Shown here: positions 36,100 through 48,609 of the stretch, piece by piece
Layout: each line of letters begins with the position of its first letter
Position numbering within the stretch: position 1 is the first letter of the stretch
Assembly: GCA_028023455.1 (NCBI GenBank)
Contig: JAQFVV010006713.1
Span: 248,001-312,000 of the forward strand
Source of the DNA: Epiperipatus broadwayi
Taxonomy: Eukaryota; Onychophora; Udeonychophora; Euonychophora; Peripatidae
Length of the DNA: 64,000 bases
Direction: 5' to 3'
Program-made: the position numbers and the translations under genes
The notes under the pieces: generated by a model
Told to the model about the DNA's origin: nothing
Database searches by the model: none
What the model saw: only the letters and a program-made list of their open reading frames with translations

Positions 36100-37900
36100 A
36101 TGCGGAAGCTAAGAAGTCTAAGTATAATATTTTTACTTTAAATTAAAAATATCTTGGAACTTTCATTAATAACCGCAAATGGAAAATTTACATTGTTTAA
36201 AAGAAAGTTCGAGAAATAGATTGCCAGGCCTTACCGATATTTGCATCTTCTCGACAATGGGGTTAAGAAAGTTGGTTGGATATAGTCTCAGGTAGTGAAC
36301 TAAAATCATTCTTGAAATATGTCTGAATCAATATAAATGGGGCCAGTTTTACTTAAGAAAAAAAAAGAGAAAGAGTAATAGCTGTTGCCAACACACTTCA
36401 TGCCAGTATAATTTTTGAAAAAGCTGTTCGAGTAGAGGGACCCAAGCCACTTTTCCTCAGTCTATGAGACCGTCTCCTTGCCAGCTCCTACTAGTTAAAG
36501 TGCCTGAAGTGTTAGAAAGTGCAGAGGTCAAGAAGAAGTGCAGTTAGTATGATCATAATCTGCCTGCCCCGCAAATCAAAGAATGCTGCATCAAGATCAC
36601 ATCTGTCCATACCATTGCTCTGGAGAATCACAAGGTAATCAATCAGTCCATGAATCATCTTAGTTGCCTTCCCCTATTGATAAATATTTAATCATAAATG
36701 TAACACTTTTCCCTGTAATTTTTCTTTATATTTTAACTTGCTAACAAGCAAGTACTATAAAATAATTCTATCAATGCTGTATATCAATTCTCTATAACCC
36801 TAATGAATCTTAATGTATACTTACTAAATCCAATTTATGCTTCTTATTGTAAATATAATGTAGTGCGGTAGTAACTTAAAATAGTTCATATTTTTTTCAT
36901 ATTTTTTGTTTTATTGTATACATAATGCTTGTCAATCAAACCCAATCTCATGAGCTCCATGTCTGTTTTAATTCTGCTCCAAAAGGAGGGGGAAGTACTT
37001 AATTATTTGATCTTTATTCATTTCTAAAATAGCTCATGATGTTGAGTTTTCTGTCTAATCAATATATACATTCAGAATCATTTAATGCTAATTTGTTTAA
37101 AACTTACAAATATAATTTTCTAATTTGTTTAAAACTTACGAATATAATTTTCCAATCTGAATGGACTTTGGTGTTCGTTTTGACTTTATTACTTTATTTT
37201 ATTTTAATAATCATCGCCAAAATTCTGGAAACCACTTGATTTTGTTAGCCGCACTCTTAAGTGTGCAAATTTTTTCTTTTATATATTTTAAGAAGGGGAA
37301 AGAAATGCACACTTCATTAGTAATAATTTTAATTGCTTATTCATTATTTTATATTATGTGGGTCATTATTTAAAACATATTGCGATACACATTAAACTAT
37401 TTAAGCCTTTCTTTTCTTATTAAATTAAATAAGCCATTTCTTTATCATAGCATTGCTAGCATATGTCGGAATATATACATTTTATTGCTTTGTTTGGGTC
37501 TGTCTGTACTATCGCTCCGGGAGATCCCAAAGTCTCTTGTTTTGCATTCTTCTTCCAAATATATTTTATTGCCTTGGTCGTATCCATCCGTACCATCGCT
37601 CCAGAAGATTATGACATCTCTTGTCTTATTTAGTGTTCTTGTTCAAAAAGGGGTACAGATACATCCTGGAAAAAGCGAGTTAGTGTAGAAGCTCTGCATG
37701 GGTTGCCGTACGCCAGACCATAGCAACTTCCTATCTACCTCTCATAAGGTATCGTTCCACCTGAAGCGCGGGCATGCCCTCATCAAATAGAAGAATGATG
37801 AAGTCTTATTGGCCAAAGTCACCGTATTTCCTTTCACTGACATGTATGCTAGCACCACAATTTTTTTTATAGTTAATCTCCCAGCCTGTTCGATGAAAGT
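36100..37900. other. Less AT-rich anonymous block
   Basis: 36190-36670 and 37460-37870 have clearly more G and C than their surroundings and few long homopolymers, as older coding or LTR-derived DNA would. Translations in all frames contain stops and I recognise no domain. Frames at 37036-37239, 37161-37373 and 37380-37688 overlap each other, are hydrophobic by composition and have no family support. It could be a decayed LTR element or a pseudogene. Confidence 0.35.
37480..37650 (+). repeat. Two-unit tandem repeat, 84 bp
   Basis: TTTTATTGC(T/C)TTG at 37480 and 37564 each begin a unit that continues through CTATCGCTCC or CCATCGCTCC, then GGGAGAT or AGAAGAT, then CTCTTGT. The units are about 75-80 percent identical by eye. 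Confidence 0.7.
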
Positions 37901-38449
37901 AAATCATAATATGGTATAATGAATCATCTTTTGTCTTTAAATATTCTTAGTTGGAGTTTCATAACCAACTCTGAAGCTGACCTCCCCTCTTTACAATAAA
38001 CTATTCCTATAGATAAAGTTTAGTTAAATAATTGAGATCACCAATATGTTTAAAATGAATAATGAAATAATTATGTTAGCGTACTCACAAATACAAATGT
38101 ATTTTTTTTCTATGTTAATACTCAAAGCAATAATTCTTTATCTGTATGTTATAATGTTAAGAGCAAAATACTTGAATTAAAGAAATAACGAATCTCGTAC
38201 ATTTAAATATGTATATGATTCTTTACTTGTATAACGTCCACCAACAACCTAGATAAACTGTTTGTATAAAATAAATAAAATCTGAGTTCTGAACAAAATT
38301 TTAGATTGCAATACCGCACGATATCTAGATATGTTCATTCATAAATAACTTAATGTAATTTTTCAACAAATATATGTAAATAAATAAAATACTTATGTGT
38401 GTGAAGTTGATAACTAAAAATATATGTATATTCGCATTTAATGGAGTGG

Positions 38450-38800
38450 GGGTGGGAGTTTGCCCCTTATCGCAAATAATTCTGTTTTAAATTAGTTATT
38501 CCGGGGTCTCCAGCCCCAAATTTGTTATATAAATCTTTATATATAAATTTAATCCAGTTGTTTGGATCTTTATTAAATAATCTAAGCTTAATTATATTTA
38601 ATTGTCTGTCAGGTTCACTCAATGTCTCATCGATCATCATCATCAAACCAGATCTCATGTTTTACGCTGTTGCATCGGGCCCGAAAATAAAAAATTTGCC
38701 TCGTATCACTGCAGGTGTTGTCCGTAATGTTAGAGATTTGGAGAATGGGCAAATAGGTTAGAATTCATGATTGCTCCTGACCTGTGTATCTTGGGCATGA
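38450..38800. other. Anonymous block with two overlapping short frames
   Basis: 38467-38658 (minus, 63 codons) and 38522-38761 (plus, 79 codons) cover the same less AT-rich stretch. The minus frame has a mixed, protein-like composition (MIDETLSEPDRQLNIIKLRL early in it), but I recognise no family and it has no supporting context. A fragment of a decayed gene or element is possible; function unknown. Confidence 0.3.
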
Positions 38801-41800
38801 TTGGATTCGGGATACTTTTACTTAGATTCTAAATCTTGTTGGATAAACATACATTTTCGACTGGTACACAGCAAATGAAGTAAATTTCACAGTTCTACCT
38901 TCAATGGTTTTTTTAGGAGTTCCTAATATTTTGAATATCTGTGGCAATGATGATGTTTGATTTAAAAAAAAAATTGCTAAGATCATAAAAAATTCAAAGG
39001 ATTCCATGTAGAAGTAGCAAATAAATTTCATTCATAAGATTTTCAAAAAATGATTTTATATTTCAATGCATCAATGTCAAAAATTTTCTGAATTCCAGGT
39101 ATAGAAATTGTGTAACATGAAATAATTGCTATTTTCTACTGCATTTTCACAAAATACTTTAGTGTAAATATGTATAAACAGAAATATTTATATATTTTAT
39201 AATAATGTCATGAGTTGAGCAACAAATCCTAAAATATTGCTCTAAAATGTTTTGTATTTTTCACATCACCGATAAAACAAATATCTATATTACTAAATAA
39301 ATGTGAAGGTTTGTTTACGACTTTATAACTTAACAAATATTGCACCAATCAAGATGAATCCTGCATATTTTTCCTTTTTTGTGTAGAATTTTACTAGCCT
39401 ATAAATTTTTGTTTTAATTGTTTCAATAAAAATTTGTAATTTGCAATACAAAAATGCAAGGCAATCTATATTGTAACTGTTTTTGAATGATATCATAAAG
39501 ACACAAAAGGAGGGCAGCATTGATTAAAAAATTACTGAGTTGGACATTTTTTTAAACAAAATGTACAGTTTTTGATAAAGCAAGACAAAATTTGATTTTG
39601 TAAATTTATTTTGAATTAATTAAATTGTATTTACATCATGAGTTTAATTTCTCATTTGAATAATAATAATTTAGTTCAGTTATAATAATGAATTTAATAA
39701 CTTTTAGAATTTCTGTTTAAATATATATTTAACGGGTTATAGCATGAGAAATACTACTGAATTTGATAAACTTTTACTATGAAATTGATAGATTTTTAGG
39801 AAGTCAGTTTAAATATATTTAATATATGAAATAAATTTTAAAATGCAATAGATACAGCATGAGAAACCCTATCGAATTTAATAAACTTTTATCATATTCC
39901 TTTAAGAATATTCTTACATGATAAAATAAGTTAAAATATATTTAATTAAAATGAGAGAAAGTAAATTTTAAAATAGTGAGATTATTTGCCTGATTTTAAA
40001 GGTACTAACCTCGATTAATTAACTAAAATACTAATATATATATATATGATAATAAAAAAGATAGGTTAAATATATGAAATTAAAAAAAGTAAGCAAGACA
40101 AGTAGGCCCTATTATTTATCTTCTAGAAAATGACAACTCACAATAATTTTTTAAAAAATGTAACTTTACTAGAGTATAGGAAAAAAATTTTTTTCTACAT
40201 CCTTTATTTATATTTGAAAAAAATTTGATTTAACAATAATTATTAAAAAAAAAAAACTGAATATTCTATAGTACTTTATAAATTTAGACAATTAAAAACT
40301 CTCCAATGAAATAATTTACTTTTAAAAATAATAGTGTGCATAATAAATTAACAATCTTTTATTAAGTGCTTTAGAAATCATATAATTTAAACAATAATAA
40401 ATATCATCTAATGCAATATTTTAAAGAATTCTTAAAATATATTTTTATTATACTTTGTATATACCATACATACTAATTAATATCTTACAAATTTTGTGGC
40501 ATATAGCTATAGTATGTTATTACTCAATACATTCATTGATAGATGACACTTCAGGCAGTTTGGAGAGAATATTAGCCACTTTTTTTATTTGGACACACAT
40601 TATAATTAAATTGCAATAATATTTGTTAATGAAGTTTATTAATGAAACCATATGTAAGCATACAAATGATTAAATAATTAGGCACTTATGTCAATGCATA
40701 AAAAAAACTAAATATTATCTCATAAATTTGTAGTGTTTCACGGACATCATCAGGTGATCCTGGAGATTGAATCAATTTTATCTACTCTCTTCATAAGCCA
40801 ATATGATAATTATTAGTTAAATTAGAAATGCATTATTCTATTCAGAGAAAGATAGATAAATACATATAAATATACACTAAAAAACACCAATACATATATA
40901 TTATAAATAGAAATCCAGGAATTGTATCTCTTGAAACCAATTACCATATATAAATGAATATTATGTGTATTTATTCAAATTAGAAATGCATAATTCTGAT
41001 CAAAGATAAAAATTACTAATAAAACTTGAAAAAAATGCATATTTAAATATATTATAACTTCTAAATAGCATGTCAGAAACAAATTCCATGAACTAATTTT
41101 TATTTACAAATTATTATTCGTAATTAATCAATTTTGTTATACATTTATGTATTTTGACATATCCTGGATATATATATATATCACAATGTACACTTAATAA
41201 TTTGTAATATTAATTAGCATATTATGTGAGAAATATATTCAAACTAAAATCCTAAAGGTTGATTATTCACTAGTATAACTGATCATAAAAAGTTAAAATT
41301 TTTAAGACATTGCTGTCGATAACTCACGTATTATTATTTCATTTAAATAATATATAAATATAGATGCCACTGAAAGAATTACATATTGAGTTATATTATT
41401 TTATTCTAATAAACATGTGTGAAATCCTGTGGATACAGTAAGTATATATATATATTGTAATGATATACAAATGGAAAGATAGAGATAGTCTAACCACATA
41501 TTGATTGTACCATTTAGAATGGTACTTGATGTGGAGTCTATTTAAACAAGAAAAATAATATATTGCCAAATTTCAATTTCCAACAGAAGTAAAAAGGATT
41601 TTACAGACAAAAAGATATTGATTAACCAATAGACTTAAAAGTAATATGATTTTGATTATTTTGAATATATGAGAGTCAGCTTTAGCTTTAAAAGTATAGC
41701 ACCATTATCATTATATAAACAATCCATCTACCCCCTTTATGTATTTGTATGTTCCATAATGCTCCCTGATTCACATGTGGTAATTAGCTAACACATTAAA

Positions 41801-43554
41801 TAAAGAAGTTTACTTTGGTATACTAATGTTAATAAGATATAGAAAAGAAGAAAGATGATCAAATACTTTGAATCTTAACAAAACAAGGTTATTTTAATAA
41901 ATAATAGTCGACAATAAAAAATTTTAAAGAAGATAATAATAAAAAACTATTTACAGTATAATTTCTTACTTAAAAAAAAACAGTTAAAACAAAATAATAA
42001 TAATAAAATCCTTTATAAATCTAATATATATAAATTGATTAATAAATTAGTCAAATATACAAGCCTCTCTTAGTACCTTTGATTTTCAATTTTTTTTTGA
42101 GCTCACAAAAAAAAAAAAAACATGGGTACAGTTAGTGAATTTTTTTTATTTCCTTCTCTGCACACATATAGAAGATTGTTTCTGTATTACTTTGGAATAT
42201 TCTATTCTGTATTCACAATGACAAGAGACTTTTCCTCTTTCTTGACATTCTTTTCATAACTTTTTTTTTTAGAAATACAAAACTAATTTCGGCTTTATTT
42301 AAATTGTAATTATTCAATATTAGACATTCAATGCTTAATATTAGATGACAGAAGTAGTCCAATATATAAAGAGGAATGTATATATATATAATCAGACACT
42401 TCCCTACACATAAATAAACACAAATGTTTTACTTCTGAATACTTTTTGAATTTATCATTTTTTAAAAACATTATCACAGATCTTTGAAAAAATCCACAGA
42501 ATTTATTAATTTTCAAATGTAATCCTAGATATGTTTTATTGTTAATTCATTCAATTGATACCATATAGCAAGTCTACAGCAAATTAAAGTTCAACTAAAG
42601 TTTTATATTTTTTAAGTTTAAAGATTTCTAAATATAATACAGTAGTATTTTTTGAAAGTTCCATTTATAGTACTTTCTAATATTTATATGGACATGAGTT
42701 CACATTTGATGTCATTGTACAGTTCTTTATTTTTCCTATTAATTTTAGTCAGTGTTTAAATTCATATCATTAGATTTAAACATATACATTAGAATTAACT
42801 AATATTACTTCTTTTAATTGTTTTTTTTATGTGAGCTAATTCAATAACATACAGTATGAAAAATAAATATTTAGAAATTCATAAATTTTATGAATATATT
42901 ATTTGTTTGTATAACATCAACTATGTTTTATTTCATACACTCAATACTGTTGTGATCAGATCAGCTTTTGTACTCAAGTTAGTATGTAGCTGTTGAGAAT
43001 CTGAAAATTAACTTTTTATTTAAAATGGCTCCAAGGCGTAAATTTAATTAAAATAACAATTCTGTTAACCTAAAAGAAGTCATGAAGTTATTCTCTATGT
43101 AATAAAATAAAAATAATTAATTTAGTTTTGAAAATAAATGATTTACCATTTGAAAATAATTGATTTACTATTTGTGAAATGGTTAAAAAAAACTCATCCA
43201 TTTGAATTAATATAATATAAAAAGTTTGGGGTGACTTAACTTTGAAACACTATATTTTTTTGGTGTCTAGTGTCACATTAATAAGATATGTCACATCGAA
43301 AGACCATTTCATTCCCTCTAAAATGTTGTAAAATTTGTCTTTGTAGCTCTTACTGCTCTGAATCCTCAGCTGCTAATTAGCTGTGGTTTATACTAATTCC
43401 AATAATATTGCTCTTGAACTTAATAAGGCAAAATTATCATTATTTTCTACATTAACATCTGGCACAAATTTAAATCATTCATCATCTGTCAAAAATACAA
43501 CTTGAGTTCAAATCCTTCTATATACTGGTAATTTTCACGTGTGAAAGATTATTG
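38801..43554. other. Anonymous AT-rich DNA
   Basis: No gene recognised. At 40738-40763 a minus-strand CTGATGATG...GAAAC motif recalls the one at 2082-2111 but lacks a helix between the two boxes. At 42340-42372 there is a half-copy of the hairpin found at 26.6 kb. Confidence 0.5.
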
Positions 43555-44115
43555 ATGATAGGAAAAAAGAAAAAGATGAACAATAGAAATAGGATGAAGT
43601 TAAAAAAAAATTGAAAGACATAAAGTTGGTCAAGATATGATAAAAATACAAGATAAGACAGAAGTAAAAGAACTAGCTGTTAAAATTTCTAAAGAAAGAG
43701 AAATTGATCAAGCAGCTAGAGAAAACAATCTTGAAATAGACTGCAGAAGAAAAAAGAGAAAAGAAAACATTATGAAAACAATTTAGAAGCAGCAGAAAAA
43801 GTAAAAGAAGCTAAAACTACCAAATTACTTAATGAGCAACAACAAAAAAAAGACTTTATTAGCATCTAGGAATTCCAATAGCTGCATTTGATTTTGTCTT
43901 CATAATGAATCACTGATCACTAATTAGTTTTCAGCAGATAGTTTCATGAAGCTCAACAATTTATATCTGAACATATTGGCTATTAATTCACATTGTCAAT
44001 ATCTTTTTCTTGATGAGATTTTACAGATGATGATGATAATAAAACACTTAGGCAGTTCTTATGGTTTCTACAGCTGTCAAAGTTATATCACAATACAAGG
44101 GAACACTAAAAAGCA
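43555..44115 (+). pseudogene. Probable processed pseudogene of a UBX-domain protein (UBXN1-like)
   Basis: A lysine/glutamate-rich stretch at about 43555-43860 reads GQDMIKIQDKTE, then ELAVKISKEREIDQAARE. This matches the charged coiled-coil region before the UBX domain in UBXN1-type proteins, where GQ-(E/D)-(L/M) is followed by R-(K/R)-E-K-x-(E)-D-x-AAR. At about 43955-44050 another frame reads AQQFISEHIGY, FTLSISF and DFTDDDDNKTLRQ. That fits the second half of a UBX domain: a helix (V-x-x-(F/Y)-I), then FxLxxxFPRxxF, then (T/S)-(D/E)-x-(D/E)-x-x-x-(T/P)-L. Stops and frameshifts separate the parts. No introns are visible between coil and UBX, which suggests a retrocopy. The true protein assists ubiquitin-dependent p97/VCP functions; this copy cannot encode it. 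The identification is by eye and could be wrong. Confidence 0.45.
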
Positions 44116-45460
44116 TTAGCTTTGTAAGTGAAGAATACGAAAAAAAGAATGTTCAATGAAAAGGTATTGCATTAGAAAATGTTGAGTTTATAGAAACATT
44201 CTAGTAAAAGATTGATTGAAAAGAAAAGCTCTTCATTAACTTTGTGCTTTGGAGCCACTTTAGAGCAAACTTTTTAATTATTTTTTTCACAGTACAAATA
44301 CTATCATTGTTACTGCAAAAAATATCACAAGGAATAGATACTGCTATCAAACAAGTAAGTACATTGAAATTTACATATTTAATAGGCATTATATTTTTTG
44401 CATTTCTTCATTATCAATACCAATTGTCATCATGAAAAAATTAAAAAGATGGAAGGTGTATATTTGGAATGTAATCAAGTGAGACATTCAGTACATTTAC
44501 ATGTGAATGTAGTACATACTTATATAAATGGTTCTTTAAATTTATTATTCAATAACTTTTTTATAAATACATAATTTTTTCTTCTTTTTAAACTAAATAA
44601 TGACTAAATATAAATGAATATGTTAAAACATGTTACTGTATATATATATGTTTAAAATGAATTCTTAATTCATTTTCATGTAATTATCAAACTTTTTTTA
44701 AATTGGACAAACCTTTTATTTATATTTTATTGCCTGAGTTAAGCATAAATCATTACCAACTTGTGCAGGGTTCATTACTAATTTATACACATATATCAAA
44801 ACACACAAGTAAATATAAATTTGCTAAAAATAAATTTGTTACAAGTATAAATTACTATAAAATAATACACACGAATGTACAGACAGGATAGGTATACATA
44901 TACATGCACATAAGATATTACCTTTTTTTTAAAACACATACACACACAGAGCAGTGTTTTATAAAGTTGCTTTTTTGATCATATGACCTTTAAATGATTA
45001 TATATTACAACCATGTATTATTGCAAGCATTCTTGTGGGCAAAACTTTATAGCTTTAAGCATTAATATGTAGGTCAAAATTCAATAGTTTTTAATGAAGT
45101 TTGTGTGTGATAACAGGTCAGGAGAAAGTGAATTATGAAAATAATAAATTCTATATATAATCACATCTGTCAAAAAAAAAAAAATAGAAGAGAAAAATTA
45201 TTTGCCCGATAAACCTGATTTTTAATGTATTTATGTACGTGTGTATAGTTTTTTTATCATCTACAAAATAAAACTTAATTTGTCAGATTCATTACTTTCT
45301 TGCAGATGAAGCAGTTTAATTGTGATTTATCAATGTATAATTGTTTATAATCTGTGATATAACAGTTTAAAATTCCTAAATGCACAAATTCATTTATATA
45401 TGTGTATACATACATATTAAATAAGTATATATATTTTTTTATATACATTAGTGATTGCAT
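44116..45460. other. Anonymous AT-rich DNA
   Basis: Short opposite-strand frames at 44201-44435 and 44703-44891 have no support. No paired repeat or RNA gene recognised. Confidence 0.5.
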
Positions 45461-45467
45461 TTGTATT

Positions 45468-46975
45468 CATCATCATCATCAAACATTATCAATCCACTGC
45501 AGGATGAAGACCTCTCCAAGTTTAATCCATCTTCTCCGATCTTTAGCTTCTCTTCTCCACATCATCCCTGCACACCTTCTTATTTCATCCATCTATCCCA
45601 CATGTGGTCTCTTTCTGGGTCTTTTACAATCACTTGGAATACAGTTTAAGATTTCAATTGTTCATCTATTATCATCTCTTCTAGCAATATGTCTAAACCA
45701 ATTCCACTTCAGTTTTTTTAATTTTTTCAATGAGGTCAGTAACACCTGTTTGCTCTCTTACCCATATATTGCGTTTTCGATATCTTCTTGTTACTCCCAA
45801 CATGCATCTCTCCATAATTTTTTGAGTGATCTGACGTCTTTGTATTGCTCTTCTATTAAGTCTCCAAGTCTCAGAACCATAAGTAAGAACTGGTAAAACA
45901 CATTTATTAAAAACCTTCCTTTTCAAACACAGGCATATTTCCTTTTAGTATCAAGTTATTACTATCAAAAGCACTCCAACCAAGTTTAATTCTATGATTA
46001 ATTTCAACCATTATGTTTCCATCTGCATGAATAATCTGACCAAGATATGTGTAACTGTTAACTTCTTCTAACTCATCATAATCAATCTTTATTTTCATAT
46101 TTTGAGAAAATCCATTAAACATTACTTTAGTCTTTTTAATATTTATCTTTAGTCCTATTTCCTACTTTCATCTGATAACTCCTGCAACATTTCCTGCAGC
46201 TCTAAAGCATTATTTGCAAAAACAACATCATCTGCAAAATCTAAATGACTCAAATAATCTTTATTTACTTTCACTCCTTTAGCTTCCCATTTTAATCCAT
46301 AAAATACTTTGTGCAGCACTGCTGTAAAACGTTTTGGAGATATGGAGTCACCCTTCCCAGTATCATTATGTAATCTAATTGTTGCTATTGCATTTTTATA
46401 AATATTCTTTAAAATATGACAATATCCTGGATCTATATCTTGATGATCCAATGCTTTAATCACTGAAGAAATGTTTATAGAATCAAATGCCTTTTCATAA
46501 TCTACAAATCCAAAGCATAATGGCAACTCATATTCATTTGTCCTTTCTATAACTTCTCTCAATACCTGGATATGATCTACTGTACTAAAACCACTTTTAA
46601 ATCCAGCTTGTTCTCTTGGTTGGTGAAAATACAATGTTCTCTGTACACGAGTTGTAATTATCTTGGAAAAATTTTTGTATAAAACTGATAAAACGTTGAT
46701 AGGTCTGTAATTTCTAATATCTTCTTTATCACCTTTTTTAAATATTAATATTGCATTCTTCGAATCATCTGGTACATCTTTATCATTTAGACATTTGGTA
46801 TACAACTTTGCTGAAATTTTTTCTATTTCTTCACCTGCTTCTTTTAATATATCAATTATATTTCCATTATTACCTAGAGCCTTTTCTTTCTTCATACATT
46901 TAATTGCATGTCTCACTACATTTAAAATTCTGGGCAATTCTGAATATGTAATAGATATAGGAGTGTTGTGAATAT
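45468..46975 (-). mobile_element. RTE-like LINE, 5'-truncated, minus strand
   Basis: The 3' end carries a TGA microsatellite tail (TCATCATCATCATC on the plus strand at 45468-45481) directly after CACTGCAGGATGAAGACCTC, a 3' end seen in RTE-type elements. Coding from 46982 downward covers reverse transcriptase and the C-terminal tail in three frames (listed separately). The endonuclease domain expected upstream is missing: at about 46975 the sequence changes to the repeat shared with 4860-5215. This is the usual 5' truncation of a LINE insertion. A clear target duplication was not found. Confidence 0.8.
45500..46122 (-). pseudogene. LINE polymerase thumb and C-terminal tail
   Basis: Continuation of the reverse transcriptase in two further frames. 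46122-45907 has the SYTYLGQIIHADGN segment (family F-x-Y-L-G-x-x-x-x-x-D-G). 45926-45693 has KCVLPVLTYGSETWRLNRRA, ERCMLGVTRR and GVTDLIEKIKK. Below 45693 the frame shifts again and reads HIARRDDNR, IEILNCIPSDCKRPRKRPHV, then REAKDRRRWIKLGEVFILQW. This is the G-H-x-A-R-R ... W-x-P ... R-P ... A-x-D-R-x-x-W ... G-E-A-F-x-x-Q-W tail of RTE-type polymerases. It runs to within about 20 bases of the TGA tail. A larger fusion on the opposite strand (45402-45896) is a shadow. Confidence 0.8.
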
Positions 46976-46982
46976 GCACCAA
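46155..46982 (-). pseudogene. LINE reverse transcriptase, core domain
   Basis: A 275-codon frame holds the fingers and palm of a non-LTR reverse transcriptase. It contains a KEKA-(L)-G block (family K-A-P-G-x-D), AILIFKKGDKEDIRNYRPI followed by NVLSVLYK (family P-(I)-x-K-K-G-D-x-x-x-x-x-N-Y-R-P-I-(S)-L), REQAGFKSGFSTVDHIQVLR, FVDYEKAFDS, and HLDFADDVVFA, which is the catalytic (Y/F)-A-D-D box. The first catalytic Asp in D-Y-x-K-A-F-D and the FADD pair are intact. P-G-x-D is changed (ALGNNGN), and G-(I)-x-Q-G-D reads GKGDS. The frame ends just after FADD by frameshift, so the polymerase is inactive as it stands. It is the same family as 62.4-63.15 kb. Confidence 0.85.
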
Positions 46983-47250
46983 GAAATAAAAACGTAAATA
47001 TCTGATAGCAAAAATCTTTTTACATTTTAAAAAAATATTAATATTAATAAAAAAAATTAGTAAGTAATACTACCTATGTTTTGTGTAGTTTTCTCAAATT
47101 CAATTGTAAATTTGAACTTAAATAATCATAATAAAGTTAAATTTAGTGATTATTTTCAAAATGTAATGTTCAAAAAATTGCAACCAAAAATGCAACTAAA
47201 ATTAATGCAGCCAAAGCTCAACCAGCACTGGTGGTGGAAAATTAATTTTC
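46976..47250 (+). repeat. Dispersed repeat, inverted relative to 4930-5215
   Basis: From AATATGCACCAAGAAATAAA through TTTGAACTTAAATAATCATA to AATGCAACTAAAATTAATGC, this matches the inverse of 5215-4930 at about 85 percent by eye. It abuts the 5' end of the LINE, so the LINE probably inserted into, or was truncated at, this repeat. The 65-codon frame at 47076-47273 shares its first 19 residues with the frame at 4795-5091. Confidence 0.75.
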
Positions 47251-47439
47251 GCTTGTATTTCGTATATAAATAAAACCTTATTTGAAAAGAAAACACTTTT
47301 TTTTTGGTGATTAACAAAATGTGTTAAGCTTTTAAATTAAAAATATGTAGTTTAACTTTAACTCAACTTTTAACTTAAAAATTATTTGTTCATTATAAAT
47401 ATCAGATTGATCTGAATATATACATATATACAGTACTGC

Positions 47440-47552
47440 ACAGATGTAATATCTCTTTTATTTTATTTTTATAATTTATGTAATATACATTTGGGTAGCA
47501 GAACTATTTCAATGAATCTATTGGGTCAGCGCCAAAAAGGTTGAGAAATGCT
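47440..47552. mobile_element. Possible hAT right-end fragment
   Basis: GCGCCAAAAAGGTTGAGAAA with TGCTACAG (47528-47555) is the inverse of a hAT-like start, in which CAG is followed by TTCTCAACCTTTTTGGCGC. The matching left end was not found; it may be lost or displaced by the LINE and repeat to the left. Sequence evidence is one end only. Confidence 0.45.
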
Positions 47553-47842
47553 ACAGTAGATGATTACAAATGTTGAAAATGAGTTACCTTTGAATTTCAA
47601 ACAAAAAAGAAGCTAGCATTATTTTAATATTGAAAAAAATAAAAGCTGTCTATAAATAAACAGTGATCTAGAGAAAGAAATTAAACTTGCTATTTTCAAT
47701 TTTGAAAGAAACCAATAAACTTCAGATTTGTATTGATTGATTATGATACGAACAGAAGATACATAACCTCTATCTGATAAAACTAAAATGCTACTATTAG
47801 ATGCTATATACAGAATTCACAAAGCTCTTAACAAACTTTGCA

Positions 47843-47901
47843 GAATATCACCATCCCAGACTCGTTTCTGCTACTGGCGAGAGTGAGGTGCTAGGATATT
47901 C
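47843..47901 (-). ncRNA. Degenerate hammerhead-like motif, copy A
   Basis: The GAAAC and GAGTC part is kept (helix III AC/GU around GA), and the helix I strands match copy C. The CTGANGA box is damaged, reading CTCTCG, so this copy should not cleave. Its decay against the intact cores of B and C suggests it is an older or unselected unit. Confidence 0.5.
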
Positions 47902-48216
47902 AAGTATTAGATTAAAAATACCAGGATAAGCCCAGCACTTTAACTAATGTATAACTATTAAATAGTAAATCTGAAATTTTCAGACATTCATGTCTTTCAA
48001 TCCAGCTATCTAACTTAAATAGCCATATGGGCCTCAACTAAGTTCAGATACACCATATATTAATAGCTTTAGCAATATAAAATCACCGAAGCCTTAATAG
48101 CAAAAAATAAAATCACAAAAAAATCAAGTCAGATGTCACATGACCTAATTTAATAAGCTTGTATTTACAAATGTTACATATAGAACTCACAAAATAAGCT
48201 CTTAACAAGCTTTGCA

Positions 48217-48279
48217 GAATATTCCCAATCCTAGACCGGTTTCTGCTCCTGGCATCGTCAGTGAGGTACTAGGATATTC
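48217..48279 (-). ncRNA. Hammerhead-ribozyme-like motif, copy B (best core)
   Basis: On the minus strand: CTGACGA (48261-48255), helix II TGC/GCA around a CAGGA loop, GAAA, then ACCGGTC (48240-48234). Every invariant core base of a hammerhead (C3, U4, G5, A6, G8, A9, G12, A13, A14, U16.1, H17) is present, and helix II is fully paired. Helix I pairing from GAATATCC...CC is less regular than in copy C. The predicted cut lies after the C at minus position 48234. Confidence 0.55.
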
Positions 48280-48609
48280 AAGCATTAGATTAAAAATACT
48301 AGGACAAGCGCAGCTATTAAATAGAAAATCTGAAAGTTTTCAGACATCCATATGTTTTCCAATCCAGTTATCTAACTTAAATAGCCATATGGGACTCAAC
48401 TAAGTTCAGATACACCATATATTGATAGCTTTAGAAATATAAAATAGCTTTAGCAATATATGGGTATCTGAACTTAGTTCAGTCCCATATGGCTATTTAA
48501 GTTACATAGCTGGATTGGAAGAGTTGTCTGAAAATTTCAGATTTTCTACTTAATAGTTATACATTAGATAAAGTGCTGGGCTTGTCCTGGTATTTTTAAT
48601 CTATTACTT

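Noticed and set aside
37380-37688. 102-codon plus-strand frame
   Set aside because: Crosses an 84-bp tandem duplication, shows no family resemblance, and has no splice or start context. Kept only as part of an anonymous block.
45402-45896. 164-codon plus-strand frame, the longest plus-strand frame in the window
   Set aside because: Exactly antisense to the LINE C-terminal tail and 3' end; serine/leucine-rich as expected for a shadow.
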